A stretch of DNA of 64,000 bases from Sphagnum magellanicum (GCA_021904315.1 CM038917.1:4882041-4946040); one strand, 5' to 3'. Positions 1 to 13,600 are shown, numbered from the stretch's first letter. The notes: generated from the letters alone by a model not told the origin. Numbers and translations are program-made.

Positions 1-660
1 CTAGCTTGGTTGGGTTGTGCATCATCTGCATTAAACCAAGAGCATAACTAAATGTCTGTTTGCAGTGGTACTATATATATGAATCTGCAATTATATATAT
101 GGTAGCTGGTGATGGCTCTTGAGCCTGCATTAGGCTAATTACCCCAGGAGGCTTTGGGATTAGGGTACAACAATTCATTGATTTGGAAGTAATTTTTATA
201 GTTGTAGTTCAGACCCCAAAAAATGAAAAGAAAAAAGCTGGGTGAACCGGTGAGCCGCGAACTTCACATGATCCATAACCACTTACGTATGGGTTTCCAA
301 GGCCTGCCACTTGTTAGTTGAACAATCATCCCGGGTGTCCCATGTGCCACTTGTATGCTCAAGGAGTGACCAAAACTCAAGGAGCAAAAGTGCGTGTGTG
401 CATGCGTGCTTCTTAAAGGGCATAATTTTTAGTGTTTTTTTTGGGAAATGTTGTAAGAGGAGAACTCAAAAATCTTTAGACTCAAGTGTTAGAGAGCACA
501 TTGAGTAGAGTTAAACATCCCACTACTCATTTACCAAAAATTTGTAGGCATGGATGGGCATTCCATTTTCCAAAATGCCCCCATGAAAAAAAAATTAACC
601 ATGATACTAGTTGGGTATGGTAGGAAAAAAAATTTGAATAAAATTTGAGCAGTCTTTTAT
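1..660. other. No feature recognised
   Basis: Unremarkable AT-rich DNA. The 65-codon frame at 311 has no protein-like features. Confidence 0.5.
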
Positions 661-764
661 GTAGATAAAACCCTTGACTGCAAGCTTTATCAAAAAGAGG
701 CTCACACCTTGTGTGGACCTTTACTATGGTAAAGCCCCAGCCCTCGGGCTTTACATTAACCTAG

Positions 765-1970
765 ATCACTCAGAGATGTCTCTTAAGTGTATTTGGAGGA
801 CATCCTTATATCCATGAATATCCATCTTTTCTAAGAGGAGGCATGTTACACCTACTCCCTCATTATGCCTGCTTATAGGATTAAGATGCCTACCACTCAG
901 GCTCCTTACTCAGGCTAAGGAGGAAGCGGAAGAATGCTCCCCCTCCTATGTCTTGTGATCTACATATGTTTTTAAGTGTAGGGTAAAGCCCAAGGTTTTA
1001 GGTTTTATCAAAATAAGGGCCTACGTGAGGTGAAGTCAAGTGCAAGCTTAATTCCAACCAAGCCTGCAACCACTTGGGCTTTACCAAGCATAAAGACATG
1101 TCCTCCAAATTTTTTCCTTTTTTCTTGTGATCTGGTGGGCAGTCCATTCTTGAAGCAGCCTCAAACAAGGGAGAGAAAAATGTGCTGGGTAACATGCCTT
1201 CCAACTACAAAAAAGAAGGAGAAGGAGGAGCTAGTCTTTATGTTCATGATAACATTCACCTTGTGCTTTAGAACATGGGTAAAGCTCACAAGTGGGAGGC
1301 AAGGTGTGAGGCCTAGTCCTAAGCCCCTTATTTAGAAAATGCCCTCACCCGGGTGCTTGACCCTACACATAAAACATTGACCTAATTTGCTCTTTGTAAT
1401 TGCAGGTACTTCCCTGGTTAGAACTCTCAAGCAGGCAGGGAGGTATCTTAAGTTCATGTGAAAGTCTTCCTAGCAGGTTATGTCGTTAAGTTCAAATTAG
1501 GTCATTATTTTACACCTTTGTTTCCCACCCTCCTTTCTGGGCCCTCAAACAGAGGAAGAGCCTCTGCCCTGTCCCTATGTGTAATTAATTCTGATCTCGA
1601 TGAGCGAACTTCTGTTATGTGTAGGGTAAAGCCTTAAGGTATTACATTTTCAAAAGAAGGGGCCTAAGACAAGGCAATAGTTGAATCCAGCCCCACCATT
1701 TTGGGAATGTCTCCTACCCATAGGCTTTACTCATCATAAAGCACAAACCTTATCATGAACATTAACATGCATAAATCACAAGACATCACCAGGTGTAGGG
1801 GGGGGAGGGTTCTTATTACTTAATACTTGTGAGAGGATCTTAACACCTAGTAGTAAGATTCTCTCTCACTCTTAAGGAGGAAGGTGTAACATCCCTCCTC
1901 TATTGTAGGAGGATACTCATGGATATAGAGTGCTCTCCAAATATACTAAGAAAATTTTTTAGTCCTTTAT
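765..1970. mobile_element. Large foldback element with about 170-bp inverted arms
   Basis: The left arm (about 784-960) and the right arm (about 1785-1951) are inverted copies: for example TCCAAATA and CCATGA blocks and CTTGTGAT recur in order on opposite strands, roughly 75% identical over the outer 75 bp. The interior contains three copies of a hairpin unit described below (974, 1268 minus, 1613). No coding. A target-site duplication is not clear. Confidence 0.65.
974..1105 (+). repeat. Hairpin repeat unit (GTGTAGGGTAAAGCC type)
   Basis: Starts GTGTAGGGTAAAGCCC. A perfect 13-bp inverted pair, GGTAAAGCCCAAG (982-994) and CTTGGGCTTTACC (1073-1085), closes the unit. Related units: 729-754 (9-bp arms), 1268-1375 (minus), 1613-1745 and 61972-62108, with differing stems. 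Confidence 0.65.
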
Positions 1971-1977
1971 TTACAAG

Positions 1978-2092
1978 GTAACCCCAAATGCTTGAGGAGC
2001 ATGGCATTCCCCAAAAGAGGGCACACTCCTTGAGGCGCCTACCAAAGGTGGGGCTGCTTTTCAGGAGTGCCCTGCTCGATGGGCATCACCCA
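1978..2092 (+). repeat. Hairpin repeat unit, TGCTTGAGGAGC type
   Basis: ATGCTTGAGGAGCATGGCATT (from 1988) is matched by an inverted segment at 2064-2086 (16 of 23 bases). Same plan as the unit at 48357, with a different stem. Confidence 0.45.
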
Positions 2093-2099
2093 ATGTTAA

Positions 2100-2943
2100 A
2101 GCTTGACCGTTCAGATGAAAAGTAGAAATTTGCTGCCCCTGTACCACAGTTTCTTCCACTCATACCTGGTGGGCATTCCAATTTTCAGATGGCGGTATGA
2201 ATCATAATGCCCTCCATATGTGGGCAGCAAACACACACAATATTACTCTTGCCAAGGCACCCTCCAACTACATTATGAAAATTCTCAGCTTGCTTTACAC
2301 TCAGATTTTGTTGCTCATCTCAAATTGCTGATCCTCACCTCTGATCATTTTCTCAAGAGAGTTAATGTGCTTTTTTCTAGTTATATTGTAATTACATTGT
2401 TGAGTTTTGGGACCTTCCAGGCTCCAGCCTAATCTGGTTTTGATGGGTACACTGCATGATCTTGCCATGCCCATGCAATTGGAGCCTTGGAAGAACAGTT
2501 TGCAAGTCCACTGTAATCCAAGATCAAAATCCCAGTTTAAATCATATTAAACAGATAATCTTATTACTTTGGTTTTAAAATCATCACATTATTGGCCAAT
2601 TTTTTTATTAGAATCAATCCTATTATGACACAAGTTCTTGAAAGTTTTGCTACATCTAGCCCTAGGCAATTAGCCCTAGCTTGCCTATTGCTCCTGAATT
2701 CAGTAAATAGGGAAAAAAATCATCCAGTTTATGCTTTAGTGTTTTCACCTTGTCTTTCCTCAAGCTCTAGTAGTGCATAATGTTGTAGAATTTTCAGTTC
2801 TCCTTGTTTCATCTCTTTGGTGTCTTTTATATCATTTTCATTTAATGCAAATTTTGTTACATGAATTTTGTAATCAAAATGCCAGGTTGATAAACTTTCA
2901 TCTTTGAACCTAGTATGCTAAATCATGGGCACATGACTTTGTT
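2100..2943. other. No gene recognised
   Basis: AT-rich; two frames of 62-70 codons have no recognisable content. Confidence 0.5.
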
Positions 2944-3802
2944 ATGTTAATTGTTTGTGAAAACATCAAGTTACTGAATTTCTCACTTGTCAAACCCAAA
3001 GGACTCTTCTTCATGATAAACATAGAACCAACTCTAAATACAAATAACCACATAAAATTTCATAGAGAAGTTACTCAAAGATCAACTGTCAAGCTCCTTC
3101 TGCAGGGGCATCTGACCCACACATTTCCACCTGAAGATAATGGACATATGAAATTTGAGTTCAATTTGCATCATGAGTTCACAGGAATGATCAATGATTT
3201 AAGAGACCCTTTTGAGACCCTTTTGCCTGAGTTGCTGATTTAATGCTGCAGCCATTAGCAGAATCAAACTGCAAAATCCTTGAAAGGAAAAATTGCGGAA
3301 CGAAATCTCATGTGATGCTTTGTTTCCTCGAGCAAAAGATGCTAAGACTGACATATTTCATCTGCTTATGTGCATCACTGGAGCTGATTGGAAGCTTAGA
3401 TTCTTGCACCATACAAAGAAAACCATATGGCTAGATTGTAGTGTGGATGGTCATCTTATTTCAAAAGAGAGATATCTCTGGGTGCTATGCAACTACCCAC
3501 ACACAGTAGAAGGGTAGATTCAAGCTTCACATTTCAGTTGTAAAATATTTAGTTTGAATAAAGAAGGAACTTTGCTGCCAAGAGAAACTACAGACATAAG
3601 AATGGAGATAGAAAAAAATGTTCGCCTTGGGTTTCTTCATCAGGCACTTTGCAATGGCCCTCAAGATTTGGGGAAACCCAAAATTAGCTTTGAATTTGAG
3701 AAAAAGCTCGTGTCTTTCTTATTGAAGTTGTTGGATTTCCTTTGTGGATCTGTGGGTGCATTCATGAAACTTACATCACCAGAATTATACCTTGTTCAAT
3801 AA
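2944..3802 (+). pseudogene. Broken reading-frame cluster of unknown origin
   Basis: Three + strand frames follow one another: 2944-3243 in one frame, then 3293-3517 and 3554-3802, which share a second frame and are separated by a stop. Residue composition looks more protein-like than the surrounding AT-rich DNA, with stretches such as KTIWLDCSVDGHLISKERYL, but I cannot match any part to a family. A frameshifted pseudogene or transposon relic would explain it; chance is also possible. Confidence 0.22.
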
Positions 3803-4305
3803 GTCTATCTAGAGAAGTTGAATAAAATGTTTAAGCAGTTTTTGGTAATGATTTTGAGTGAAGTGAGTTGAATCTCTTGTCTATGAAGTGCTTCACTACA
3901 GGAGGCTTGCTGTAAGACAAACAGGAGTTTGATTTGCAGAACAAGAATCATATAAATGGTATGAGAAGATTTTCATATTTTCGAGGGGAGATAGATTGTC
4001 AAGGAGGACAATGATTCTCAGAAGGGAAGTTCCTTCTTTTCAATGCATGGGGAATGACAAATTTTGGAGGGAAGATCATGTCATTGGGAACTTTGATAAT
4101 TTGCAAAACAAAAGCTTCTTTGTGAGGAATTTATACAGAAATCGAGGTTTGAGTTCAAGGAGGAGCTCTGTATATTTGCATTGATTCTGAAATGAAAGTG
4201 GAGACAAATAAGAGGCATCCAAAATCTTGGAAAGTGAAAAGGAATTCTAACCACTTGAAATGTCAAGCTTCTACCACAAGAATGCCCCTTGCACCATCCA
4301 TTTGA

Positions 4306-4395
4306 ATATTGCCATTTGTATATGCAAATTTGAACACCTAGACGTACCAAATATTGCCATTTATATATGCAAATTGGAACCCCAAACACCTTACT
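4306..4395 (+). repeat. 45-bp tandem duplication
   Basis: Two adjacent units start ATATTGCCATTT at 4306 and 4351; the second has a few changes. Confidence 0.75.
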
Positions 4396-4767
4396 TTGAA
4401 AGTTCAGTAGGTATGTACTAATAACTGATTGTTAAACCTTTTTTTAAAACAACTTTCAAGATATGTTTGACAACTTTTGTGAAAATCTTTCCCAACCATT
4501 CCTAATGGCAACCAACTTGGGAATTGTTAGAAGTACCTCTGATAACAATGAAAGAATGCATCAAAAACTTCAAAGCATAATTGGGAATGGGAACAACAAG
4601 GGGATCAATGCACCTTCATGGAACAAAACTGAACATAAGCACTGCCATGTGATATTCTCTGATCACAATTATCTGCATCTCTTGCAAATCTAACAAAAAC
4701 AAGCTTGTCATTTTTGTGACATTAGGAAGAGAATTGTATGTTGTTGCAAGCTATTACTTGGGTTTAT

Positions 4768-4855
4768 CAAGCACATTTCTTCTCGTGTTGAACCTTTAAG
4801 CTCTCCATAGTTCATTTTTCAAGCATATTTCTTCTCATGTTGAACCCTCAAGCAT
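4768..4855 (+). repeat. Diverged direct repeat
   Basis: TCAAGCACATTTCTTCTCGT and TCAAGCATATTTCTTCTCAT, each followed by GTTGAACC, lie about 52 bp apart. Confidence 0.6.
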
Positions 4856-5269
4856 TCAATATTTCAGTTTTGTACTTCTCAAAAAGTAAATTCTTATGCA
4901 AGTGTGTAATGGTTTGACTTCAAATTTAGCGCAAATATTAAACACCCACACTTAATCTATGTAGACAATATAGAGCTATTAACTTATCCTTATTAAAGGT
5001 GGTCACCTTACAATTGTTTGTTGTTAACCAAGATAAAAAATGTGATTGCCAACCTTCTAACCCAAGTACCCACATTGTTTTCCATGGACCCACAACCACC
5101 TAGACTATTCGTCCACCATCCTAACAAATATAATTGGGTATTGACGCATACTTCAATTCAAGATATATAATTTGCCCAAATTAAATGAGCACTCAATTGA
5201 TTCCTTCATTCAATTTCAAAGACTTGCCACTATGGCAACAAAAAAAATTGTGACCAATTACAAAATCTA

Positions 5270-5860
5270 TGAAATCGCATGAATTCATACTAATGTAAAT
5301 GAAGTTAACAATTAATTCTAGGTATTGACAATTGTTGTCAGTTATGCAACCTTTCATTACAAGCCAATCTTTACATGACTCGAGAGAACCAAGTTTTTGT
5401 TGTTGATATGGTGGTTATTGACCTAACATGAAAAACAGTGACTTTGAGTGTCATTAGTCGACCAACAAGTGCAATTGCAAAACTTAGCACCATTATTAAT
5501 ATTCGCAAGTATAGAAGGTTTCATGAAAGGCATCACTTTATTCCAATGGCCATGGAGGTGTACAGTGCACGTGGGCATGATATGGATCGTTTTATCAGGG
5601 AGTGTGTCCATCTTTTCCATGATAGACGATTAGGAGGTCATTTATCCTTATCTTTTTGCATTCAATTTCTCAGGCAACATATTAGTATTGCTTTTCAAGG
5701 TGCTTTAACCTTTGCTATAGAAAGGAAGATTACATTGGCAAGTGATGTTTGTTCTAAACCTCCCATTAATATTAGATCTCACGATTTGCATGTGGGTGAC
5801 ACTAGAGGTGCATGTGGGCGACATTAGAAGGTTCGTCGATGAAATAGCTTCCTACCACAA
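5270..5860 (+). pseudogene. Degenerate coding relic, probably retroelement-derived
   Basis: A continuous frame (5438-5827) of about 130 residues contains HFIPMAMEV, DMDRFIRECVHLFHDRR and LSLSFCIQFLRQHISIAF. The same frame extends upstream past a TGA at about 5429 (VDMVVIDLT before the stop), and similar residues appear back to about 5270. Downstream, a frame change leads into GDIRRFVDEIASYH. I associate this type of sequence with plant retroelement or retroelement-adjacent open frames but cannot name the family. Internal stops and the frame change make it a relic. Confidence 0.4.
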
Positions 5861-6744
5861 GAAGGATTAGTTATCTCCCTTTTTTTTGGTTCTTGCAAAC
5901 TTTGTATCTTTTGGCCTTTCTTTGGCCTTCCCTTTTTGTTTCCCTTGTGATGGTTCTGACCATCAATCTTTTATTGGATTTTTTTGATGAGTCATTTTAA
6001 AAGGTGAATTGTTTTTGAAATGGCAGCATATTATTTTAGAAAACAAATTTGGAAAACTCAATTTGTTGAAAGATCTTACAAAATTGGTTGTACATGTAGG
6101 AATGAATAAAACATGGTTTGGGGATTTTCTTCCATTAATCTTCCCTTTTCCAAAATTGGTACTGTTACTTCTTATACTTAACTAAATGGCCTTAAAGAAA
6201 TTTGGAAACCTTTAAGTGAAGAATTAAAAAATGTGTTATTTTGAAATATCTTTTCATATAATTTTGTACATCTTCCTACAACCTTATATAAGGCTTATTG
6301 TCAACATAAAGATCAACAAGTTTGTCACTTTGAAACATTTTTTCATATAGTTAGTTATATCTTCTTGTACAACCTTAGTCAAGGCTTATTGTCATCACGA
6401 AGTTGGATTGAACATTAAATCTGAATTTGCAATTTAATAAGTACCATTGGCACACAAAATTTTGGAACCCACACATTGTCATGTACTAAATATGAAATAG
6501 TCATGTTATGATATTAGCAATGAAAAACATGCAAAGAAAATGGATAGTAACATGGTGAGGTTTGATATGATAGGCATTGACAAAATTTGTGTTCACAACC
6601 ATTCAATATTTTTGCTTTTGAATACCATATCAATATCCCAACGTTTAACACTTTGATTGGTATACAACAAAGAGATGTTATTCAAGTGTGCTACTCCGCC
6701 TTTTTATTTACTAGAGAAGTTTTTCGAAAAAGAAAAACTCAAAA
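5861..6744. other. No gene recognised
   Basis: T-rich sequence without coding signal. CATCTTCCTACAACCTTATA and a similar segment about 100 bp later suggest an old local duplication (about 6268 and 6360). Confidence 0.4.
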
Positions 6745-7005
6745 TTCAAAACTCAAAATTTAAATGATTTTGGAGGTTTCCAATCACCAAAGTGGAGGGG
6801 AAAAAATAGTGAAAATCACCAAATTCTATAGTGAATTTTCAATGTGTAACTAAAAAAATAAAAGGATGATTATTATTTTTTTTCATATATGGTTGGTTTA
6901 TAGCCATATCTGGCTAAATCTTCCAAGCAATGATTACCATTGTTCTACATCTTCCTATGGATGATAGTCACTTTGGCTACAAATAAAATTCTTAAGAAAA
7001 ACACT
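6745..7005 (+). repeat. ATCTGGCTAAAT dispersed repeat, copy 1
   Basis: About 260 bp with landmarks TTCCAATCACCAAA, CATATATGGTTGGTTTATAG, ATCTGGCTAAATC, CCTATGGATGAT and ACAAATAAAATTC. Landmarks recur in order at 45115 (inverted), 62800 and 63055. I see no CpG in it. Confidence 0.6.
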
Positions 7006-7235
7006 AGCCTTGATGTTCAAGCAAAAAACAATGTGAGGATTACATTTAAATAGAAAATCAACAAATGAAAATTAGTTGACATTCGTTCTTTGCTGATTTT
7101 GTCAAGCATACTTTAAGTTATTTAGATCAATTCCTTGATGAACATCATTGGTTGTCACATGTATACCAATCAATAGATTATAATTATATATTTCCAAGGC
7201 TATGACAATCAACTAATCAATAACAATTGTCAAGG

Positions 7236-7330
7236 CTAGGTGGCTTAGAAACTAAGCTTAGCTAGTCACATTCAAATAGGTTGCAAATGTGCGAGGGTTT
7301 GAACCCCTCATTTCCAAATTGCAAATCCAA
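7236..7330 (+). repeat. Possible second tRNA-like (SINE-like) fragment
   Basis: GGCTAGGTGGCTTAG resembles an A box and GAGGGTTTGAACCCCTC, 60 bases downstream, a B box in a short stem. It does not fold as an intact tRNA, and I see neither an A-rich tail nor a target-site duplication. Confidence 0.35.
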
Positions 7331-7394
7331 GTCCTTCACTATTGCACCATTTTTTTAATCAAGTGATAATTTTTATCATCACATTATAATGAAA

Positions 7395-7690
7395 TTTTTT
7401 TCTTATGCTATCTAAGTAGCCTAAACCTACCTTAGTTATCCTAACTACCTAGCCTAACTACTCTAAGTTATTTTACATTACCTAAGTTAAATTATGTTAT
7501 TTTGGGCTACTTTAGGCTACTATGTGTTCAATTACTAGGCTATTATAGGCTATTTTAAGTTACCTTAAACTACTCTAGCTTATCATAAACTACCTTAGGT
7601 TACCAAATAAAATATCTAAGCTTCTATAAGTTGTCCTAGGTTTTACCCTAAGCTATTCTAAATTATTTTAAATTGTTTTAGGTTTGGCTC
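7395..7690. repeat. Degenerate short-period repeat (CTAAGTTAC / CTAGGCTAC words)
   Basis: About 300 bp made of diverged 10-12 bp words such as CTAACTAC, CTAAGTTA, TAGGCTA, CTTAGGTTACC on both strands. It resembles an old satellite or foldback stretch; the period is not constant. It is not telomeric. Confidence 0.5.
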
Positions 7691-7699
7691 TTCTGATCA

Positions 7700-10600
7700 A
7701 ATATTGTTTAAACAACTAATTTTGGTAGATTTTCTTTTTATTAAATAGAAAGTGATTTAAAATTTGAATGTTTTGATCATAATGGCTTGAACGTTTATAA
7801 TCAAAGTAATATCAATATATTTATTTGAATTTTGCAAGAACCTTTTTTTACTAAATGTAACCAAAACAATTTTTTGAAGTATAAACTAGTTTTAACCTTA
7901 AATGTTGTCACATGTTTTTTGTGAAATACAAAGTTTTCTTTTTAGATTTTGAAATTATCTCCAAACTTGAATGTTTACATCAAGTTTTTGTGTTTTTTGG
8001 ATTTATCTATCCAATAGAATGTGTTTTTTTTTTGGTTGGTATATATTAAGGCTTGGTTTTATCTTGTGCAAAATTTGAAACCATTTTAAAGTTTTCAACA
8101 AAAAAAAATTTATTTCCTTTACAAATTATCATCTCATTGTGCAATTTCACTATTTTGATTACACTTGGAAGCTCTTTTGTTTGTGTAAATTTTCAACAAT
8201 TCACTTTGTATTTTGATGTTTGATTTTTATTGTGTATCACCATGGAGTTGGTGTTTAGCTCCAAAAGAGGTCATCATTGTCAAATTGAGTAAGAAGAGGA
8301 AAGCCCTTGTGAATCATGTTGTCTATATTATTGATGTCCAATAAAAGACATTGGGTGGGTCATTTTGACAGGTGCATTTTGAGTCATCATGGCTCCCATG
8401 ATACTGTTGACAATGGATATGACTAATGACTATGGGTATATGACTATTACTTTGACTATGGGTTCCAACTTTGTGAGCATTTATTTTTTCTAATTGAATG
8501 TCGGGGGATACATCATAATCATGAATTTTGTTGTTATATATGTTCAATAATTTGTTTTGAAAAAGGTAATTGGATGTTTGTGTTGAAGGTTGGCCCACAA
8601 CAATCAGTGAGAACATAAAGCAATAAATCTTATTTTTTCAAATTTGTTACAACATACTATTTGAAACTTTATCCAAAAGGATGAACTTGAAGAGCTTAGT
8701 ACCCTCCAAATGGTAGTGATTGAGATCTATAATAGATATCTTTTAAGTCATTCATTCTTGTGGTTTCTAATGGTGATGATGCAAATGATATTTAATCACT
8801 TGTGTTCTTCATGGAATTTTATGCATAATATATGCAATTGGTGGAGATTTACAACATTGGGAAACCAAATATTCCCTATGGAAAACATTAGCAACATTAT
8901 CTACAATGGACATCAATTGATAACCAACTATGTCAAACTTTGCAAATTTTGATGACCCAAATTTCTAGATGGTGTTCATTTCATTTGTCTATTTTTTGTT
9001 GTTTTGAGACAATCTTGTTTGTAGATCTTGCAAATAATTTCAACTGAGATTTTGCCAATTATTATGGTGTAAATTCCCACATGATGTTTATCTTGTTTGT
9101 TTGGTTTTTGTTGTTTTGAAATAATATCATGTCTAATTTGAATGCACGTTTTGTTGTAGTTGGTCATTTTGAATGTAGTTCTCGAATGCAAATTAATTTT
9201 TTTGTTCTATTTTTATTGTGACATTGACCAATATTAATATTTCAAATTATAAAATGTATTGACAATTATTGTTGTTTAATCCAAAAATCTCATATCTTTA
9301 AAGTGTAATGGAAATTAAATAGGCCACAAAATTTGTTGAGCATACCTATAATGAAGTGAATTGTTGAAATACAATGCAAATCGTTTATATGATGAATGTA
9401 GTTTCATCTTCTAGCTTTCAAATAATACATCTAGAAAAATCCTAACTTTTGAATAGTGATGTAGGTCTTATGCATGATTAATGTCATATGGTTTGTGTAA
9501 GATTTTTTTTTTATGAAAAAATCCTATTTGTGTTTTTTCTAATGACTTGTATGATGTTGGTCTACATTTCTTGCATGATGAATGTTGTATCATTTTTGTG
9601 CCTTTCAAATAGTGTGTTTATAAAAATTCTAGATTTTGCAAAGTGGCATATATAGTTGGGCATGACATTAATGAATAAAGTGATCTTGCTTGGACTACCT
9701 TATTTCGTGGTATCCTATATAAATGAGTGAAGGTCTAGAAAGGTTTTGTTCATATGAAAACAATTTTACATGAATTTGTAAATATGTGATAAAAGATCAT
9801 GAATTTTTTTTGTTTTGACATATGTATATGTGTTATCAACACTAATTTTTTTGTGGTTATGCTTTACTACCTATTGTAAGCAAGTTGAACATTCTAATTC
9901 CAACATTTCATGATTTAAATGTGTGTGTTAGGTGTTATCTAACCTCATTCACAAACACAAATTTTGGATGATATTGTTATGTTTACATGTGTATGATGTT
10001 GAAGGATAATAAACCTCACACCAACTATAAGATTAATCACAAATTTTTTTTAAAAAAACATGACTACATTCTTTATGGACCTGGATACAATCTTTTTGGG
10101 GTTGGATGTTGCAGACTCTTAATAAATTCAAGGCAAAAAAACACATGTATATGAGATTGTTCAATGACAAGAATTTTTTTTGCAAGTTCACTTTGAGTTC
10201 AATCACAAAATTATCAAGTATTCAGTTTTGAAAACAAAGGACTAACCTCTTTTGATACTTCTTACCATTTTAGTTTTTTCAAATTTTGTGACAAGTTTTT
10301 GCTATTCCATATCAAATTACATTTTGTGGCTTATTACAAATATTGTGATGAATATTGAGTCCAATAAACAAATATTGAATATTAATAAATGAATGTTAAA
10401 TTTGTGGATAATGGATATTAGGTAATAACTTATGACATATTTTATGGGACAAGGCTAAATTGATGGGTCTTGTTGGGTTTTTATTATAAATCAAAGACAC
10501 TTTAATTGTCACTTGTTATTTTGTGGTGACAACGATTATTGTTTTTTCTATTTTTTTCTTTTCAATGTTGCTTCAATGTTTTATATTTCATAGTAATGTA

Positions 10601-13600
10601 GTCTTGTATTTGTCATTGGTGTCCTTGCTTGCAAATGCCAAAGATATTATCAAGATGCAAGTGTATTAATCGTGCAAAAATTGTGGTTAATACTTTTTAT
10701 AAAGACCATCCATTTCAAACTATGTTACATGTAAAATGTTTTAATGATTATGCTCTAATAATCTATTTAAAGGTAATTTAGTGTTTCTTAAAATTTTGAT
10801 TGGATCTTCAAAGTTGTCACTTTACTTTATTTGATCCTTTTACTTAATCTTGCATTCACTTGTAGGCTATTATACATGTGTTATTTTTTACTTCTTGTAT
10901 AAAAGCGAAAGATTGACTATTGGTGATCACAATTTTTTACTTCCATTTAAATTGTATAAATTGTGCATTGTTGGATTAGATTTTTCAAACATTTGCTTTT
11001 ATGTAAATAACTTTATAAATGTTTTTGTTTTTCCTTTATATATATATATATTTTAAAGCTTTGCATTTGTTAGATTTTTTTTGCATTTTGGAATAGTTTT
11101 ACGAAACCTCTCATAAATAGTTTTTAAACTTTTGTGTTGTTTTTTTTGTGTAGAACATATTCTACAACTTCATATATGCTTCCATATTTTTGGGTTCTTA
11201 AATAGTTGTAAAATATTTCTTGTGTTTTGGTAGAAGGTTTAGAACTTGTTGCAATTGATTTTTGTGTTATATATATATATATATGAAGATTTTTTTTTTA
11301 ATATTCTCAACAAATATGAGTGGTATTTTGGGAACTTTTAAATTTGTTTCATTTCTTTTGTGTGTCTTTGTAACATAGATGTCATAAGAATTAAAATTTT
11401 CCAAAATCTTGCAAACCTATTACCATTGTGCATTGTTGTTAATGTTATACAATCATTCTCAAAACTAACTTAAATTTTGTTGCATTTTTTCATATCATAA
11501 AGCTTCTTATGTTATCATAACTATCAAAGATTTTTATTTATTTTTATTCTTGTGGAATTTTAAAGAAATCATCTCTTGGAATACAATCACAATAAATATT
11601 ATTATTACCTAGCAAACCCTTTTTACTTTTTTTATATATTATGTGTTTCTATAATATAGAACTTGTACTAATTGTAGTGTTTGATGTTATATCTAATTGT
11701 TATTATACCATCTACATTGCAATTTTTGATTCCAAGGCTCAATATAAATTTTTGTATATTTGTATAGAATTCATAATTTTACAATATTCATTTAGTTGAA
11801 CGCTAGACTTTTAAATCTTTCAAGCAAATTTCAAGTTTTATGTCAATTCAAACAATTCTATCTTGTTTGGAAAATTAATTTTGACAATATTCAATTTACA
11901 TACAATTCTTTAGGTTCAAAAAAATTAGGTTATTTTTTATAAATAATTTTAATAACTCTTAATATTGTCGTTTCTAAGTATTCTTGAACCAAATTTCTTA
12001 AATCCAAAATTGAAAATTGAAATGATTTTTTAAAAGGCTTGATTTTTACATTTAATCAATTTTAATATACAAATTTATTGCAAAGTTGCAGATTTCTTGT
12101 ATATCCAAAAATATTCATAAATAATATATGTATTTAAGTTTCATTTTGAAAGAAAAAAATTTACTTGATTTTATTCTTGTAAATGAGTGAAAGCATGTTA
12201 AAGTATACAAAAACAGTAGTCTTCACAAGTAAAAAAACACAAATTTGTGACAAGTAGATTAGAAAGTAAGTGATGCCTAAGGAGATTATCTTTTTGAACT
12301 ACATGAGGGCATCAAATGTGATATGTTGAAGTTTTTGAGAGTTTCAAAAGTTGTATCAAGCTTTTTAGAAACCTACTTTGAATCTACTTTGTAAAATTTA
12401 CTAGCTTGTGAGAAAGTAGATTCAAAATAGGTCAAAAAAATTTAATTTGGAAATTACACTCATATTTTGCATTTTGAAAAGGTTTAAGGCATGATTTAAT
12501 GAGTCAAGCACATCCAATGCACTTTAGTATCATAACAAAAAACATGTTTTGGATGTCAAATCTGAGCTTATGGAAAATTTACTTTTGAATGGCTTCACAT
12601 TGTCATAATCCAAATATTCAAATTCCAAAAAATGGGTGCAGTCACAATCAATCGAGCCAAAAAACATGTCAAGCAACTGCCAAAACTTTATAAAAATTGT
12701 AATTTTGTTAGATTTATTTTTATGGTGCCACTTTAATGGCATGTTTATCATAAAATGTAGTGTTAAATGACTAATATGAATGTTGAAAAATTCAAAATAA
12801 ATTATTTTGTGTTTCAGTCTTAATAAAAAACCTTTGAACTTGAACAACATTTGCATAAAAAATAATCAATTTTGTAAATTACTAAGTGAAAAAATTTCTT
12901 TATAAAGGAATTTTGATGAGGAGAAAACTGAAATGATGTTAATTCATTATCCAAATTTAAAAAGCATTCACAATTTCAAAGTTGTGAAATTTTAAAATTT
13001 CAAAAGTCCTTTACCACATGTAAATGGGGTGTTATGTAAATGACATCTAAAAAAAAGTTTTAATTTATGAAAAAATTGAATAAAAAATTGAATAATTAAC
13101 ATATTTTCATACAATTTGAATTTTAAATAATTTTCAAAACAAAATGCAGAATTTGGTAGAATCTATACATTTTAAAAAAATTCTTAATCATTCATGAAAA
13201 TTTAATACAAAAATTGTGATGTATTGAAAAATATATATGTATTTTTAGTAACATATTGCAAAATATTTCATCCCAAAAGTCCTTTCTATGAGAAAATGAA
13301 AATGACCACAAAAAATACTACAGTCCTTGAGTTCTTCATCACCATTGATTCATTTGATTGTGATCACACTCAATGTGTATCAAGGTGCATAATGGCTCAA
13401 ACATTAGTAGCACATCATTTGAATTGTTTGATTTGGAAAATGTGCAATATCAATTAGAATATAAACTTTCAATAAATAAATTAATTAGTGATAATAATAA
13501 TATACATTAAAAATGATCACATATACCAATGCTTGCTTGATTTAAAATTGCCACATGACCTTAGACAAATGATAAGACTGAATCAAAGATAATAATGAAG

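Larger units (their letters stand above)
3803..5269. other. No gene; two small direct repeats
   Basis: Apart from the duplications at 4306 and 4768 I see nothing. Stretches near 5050-5260 may be further eroded parts of the relic at 5270. Confidence 0.45.
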
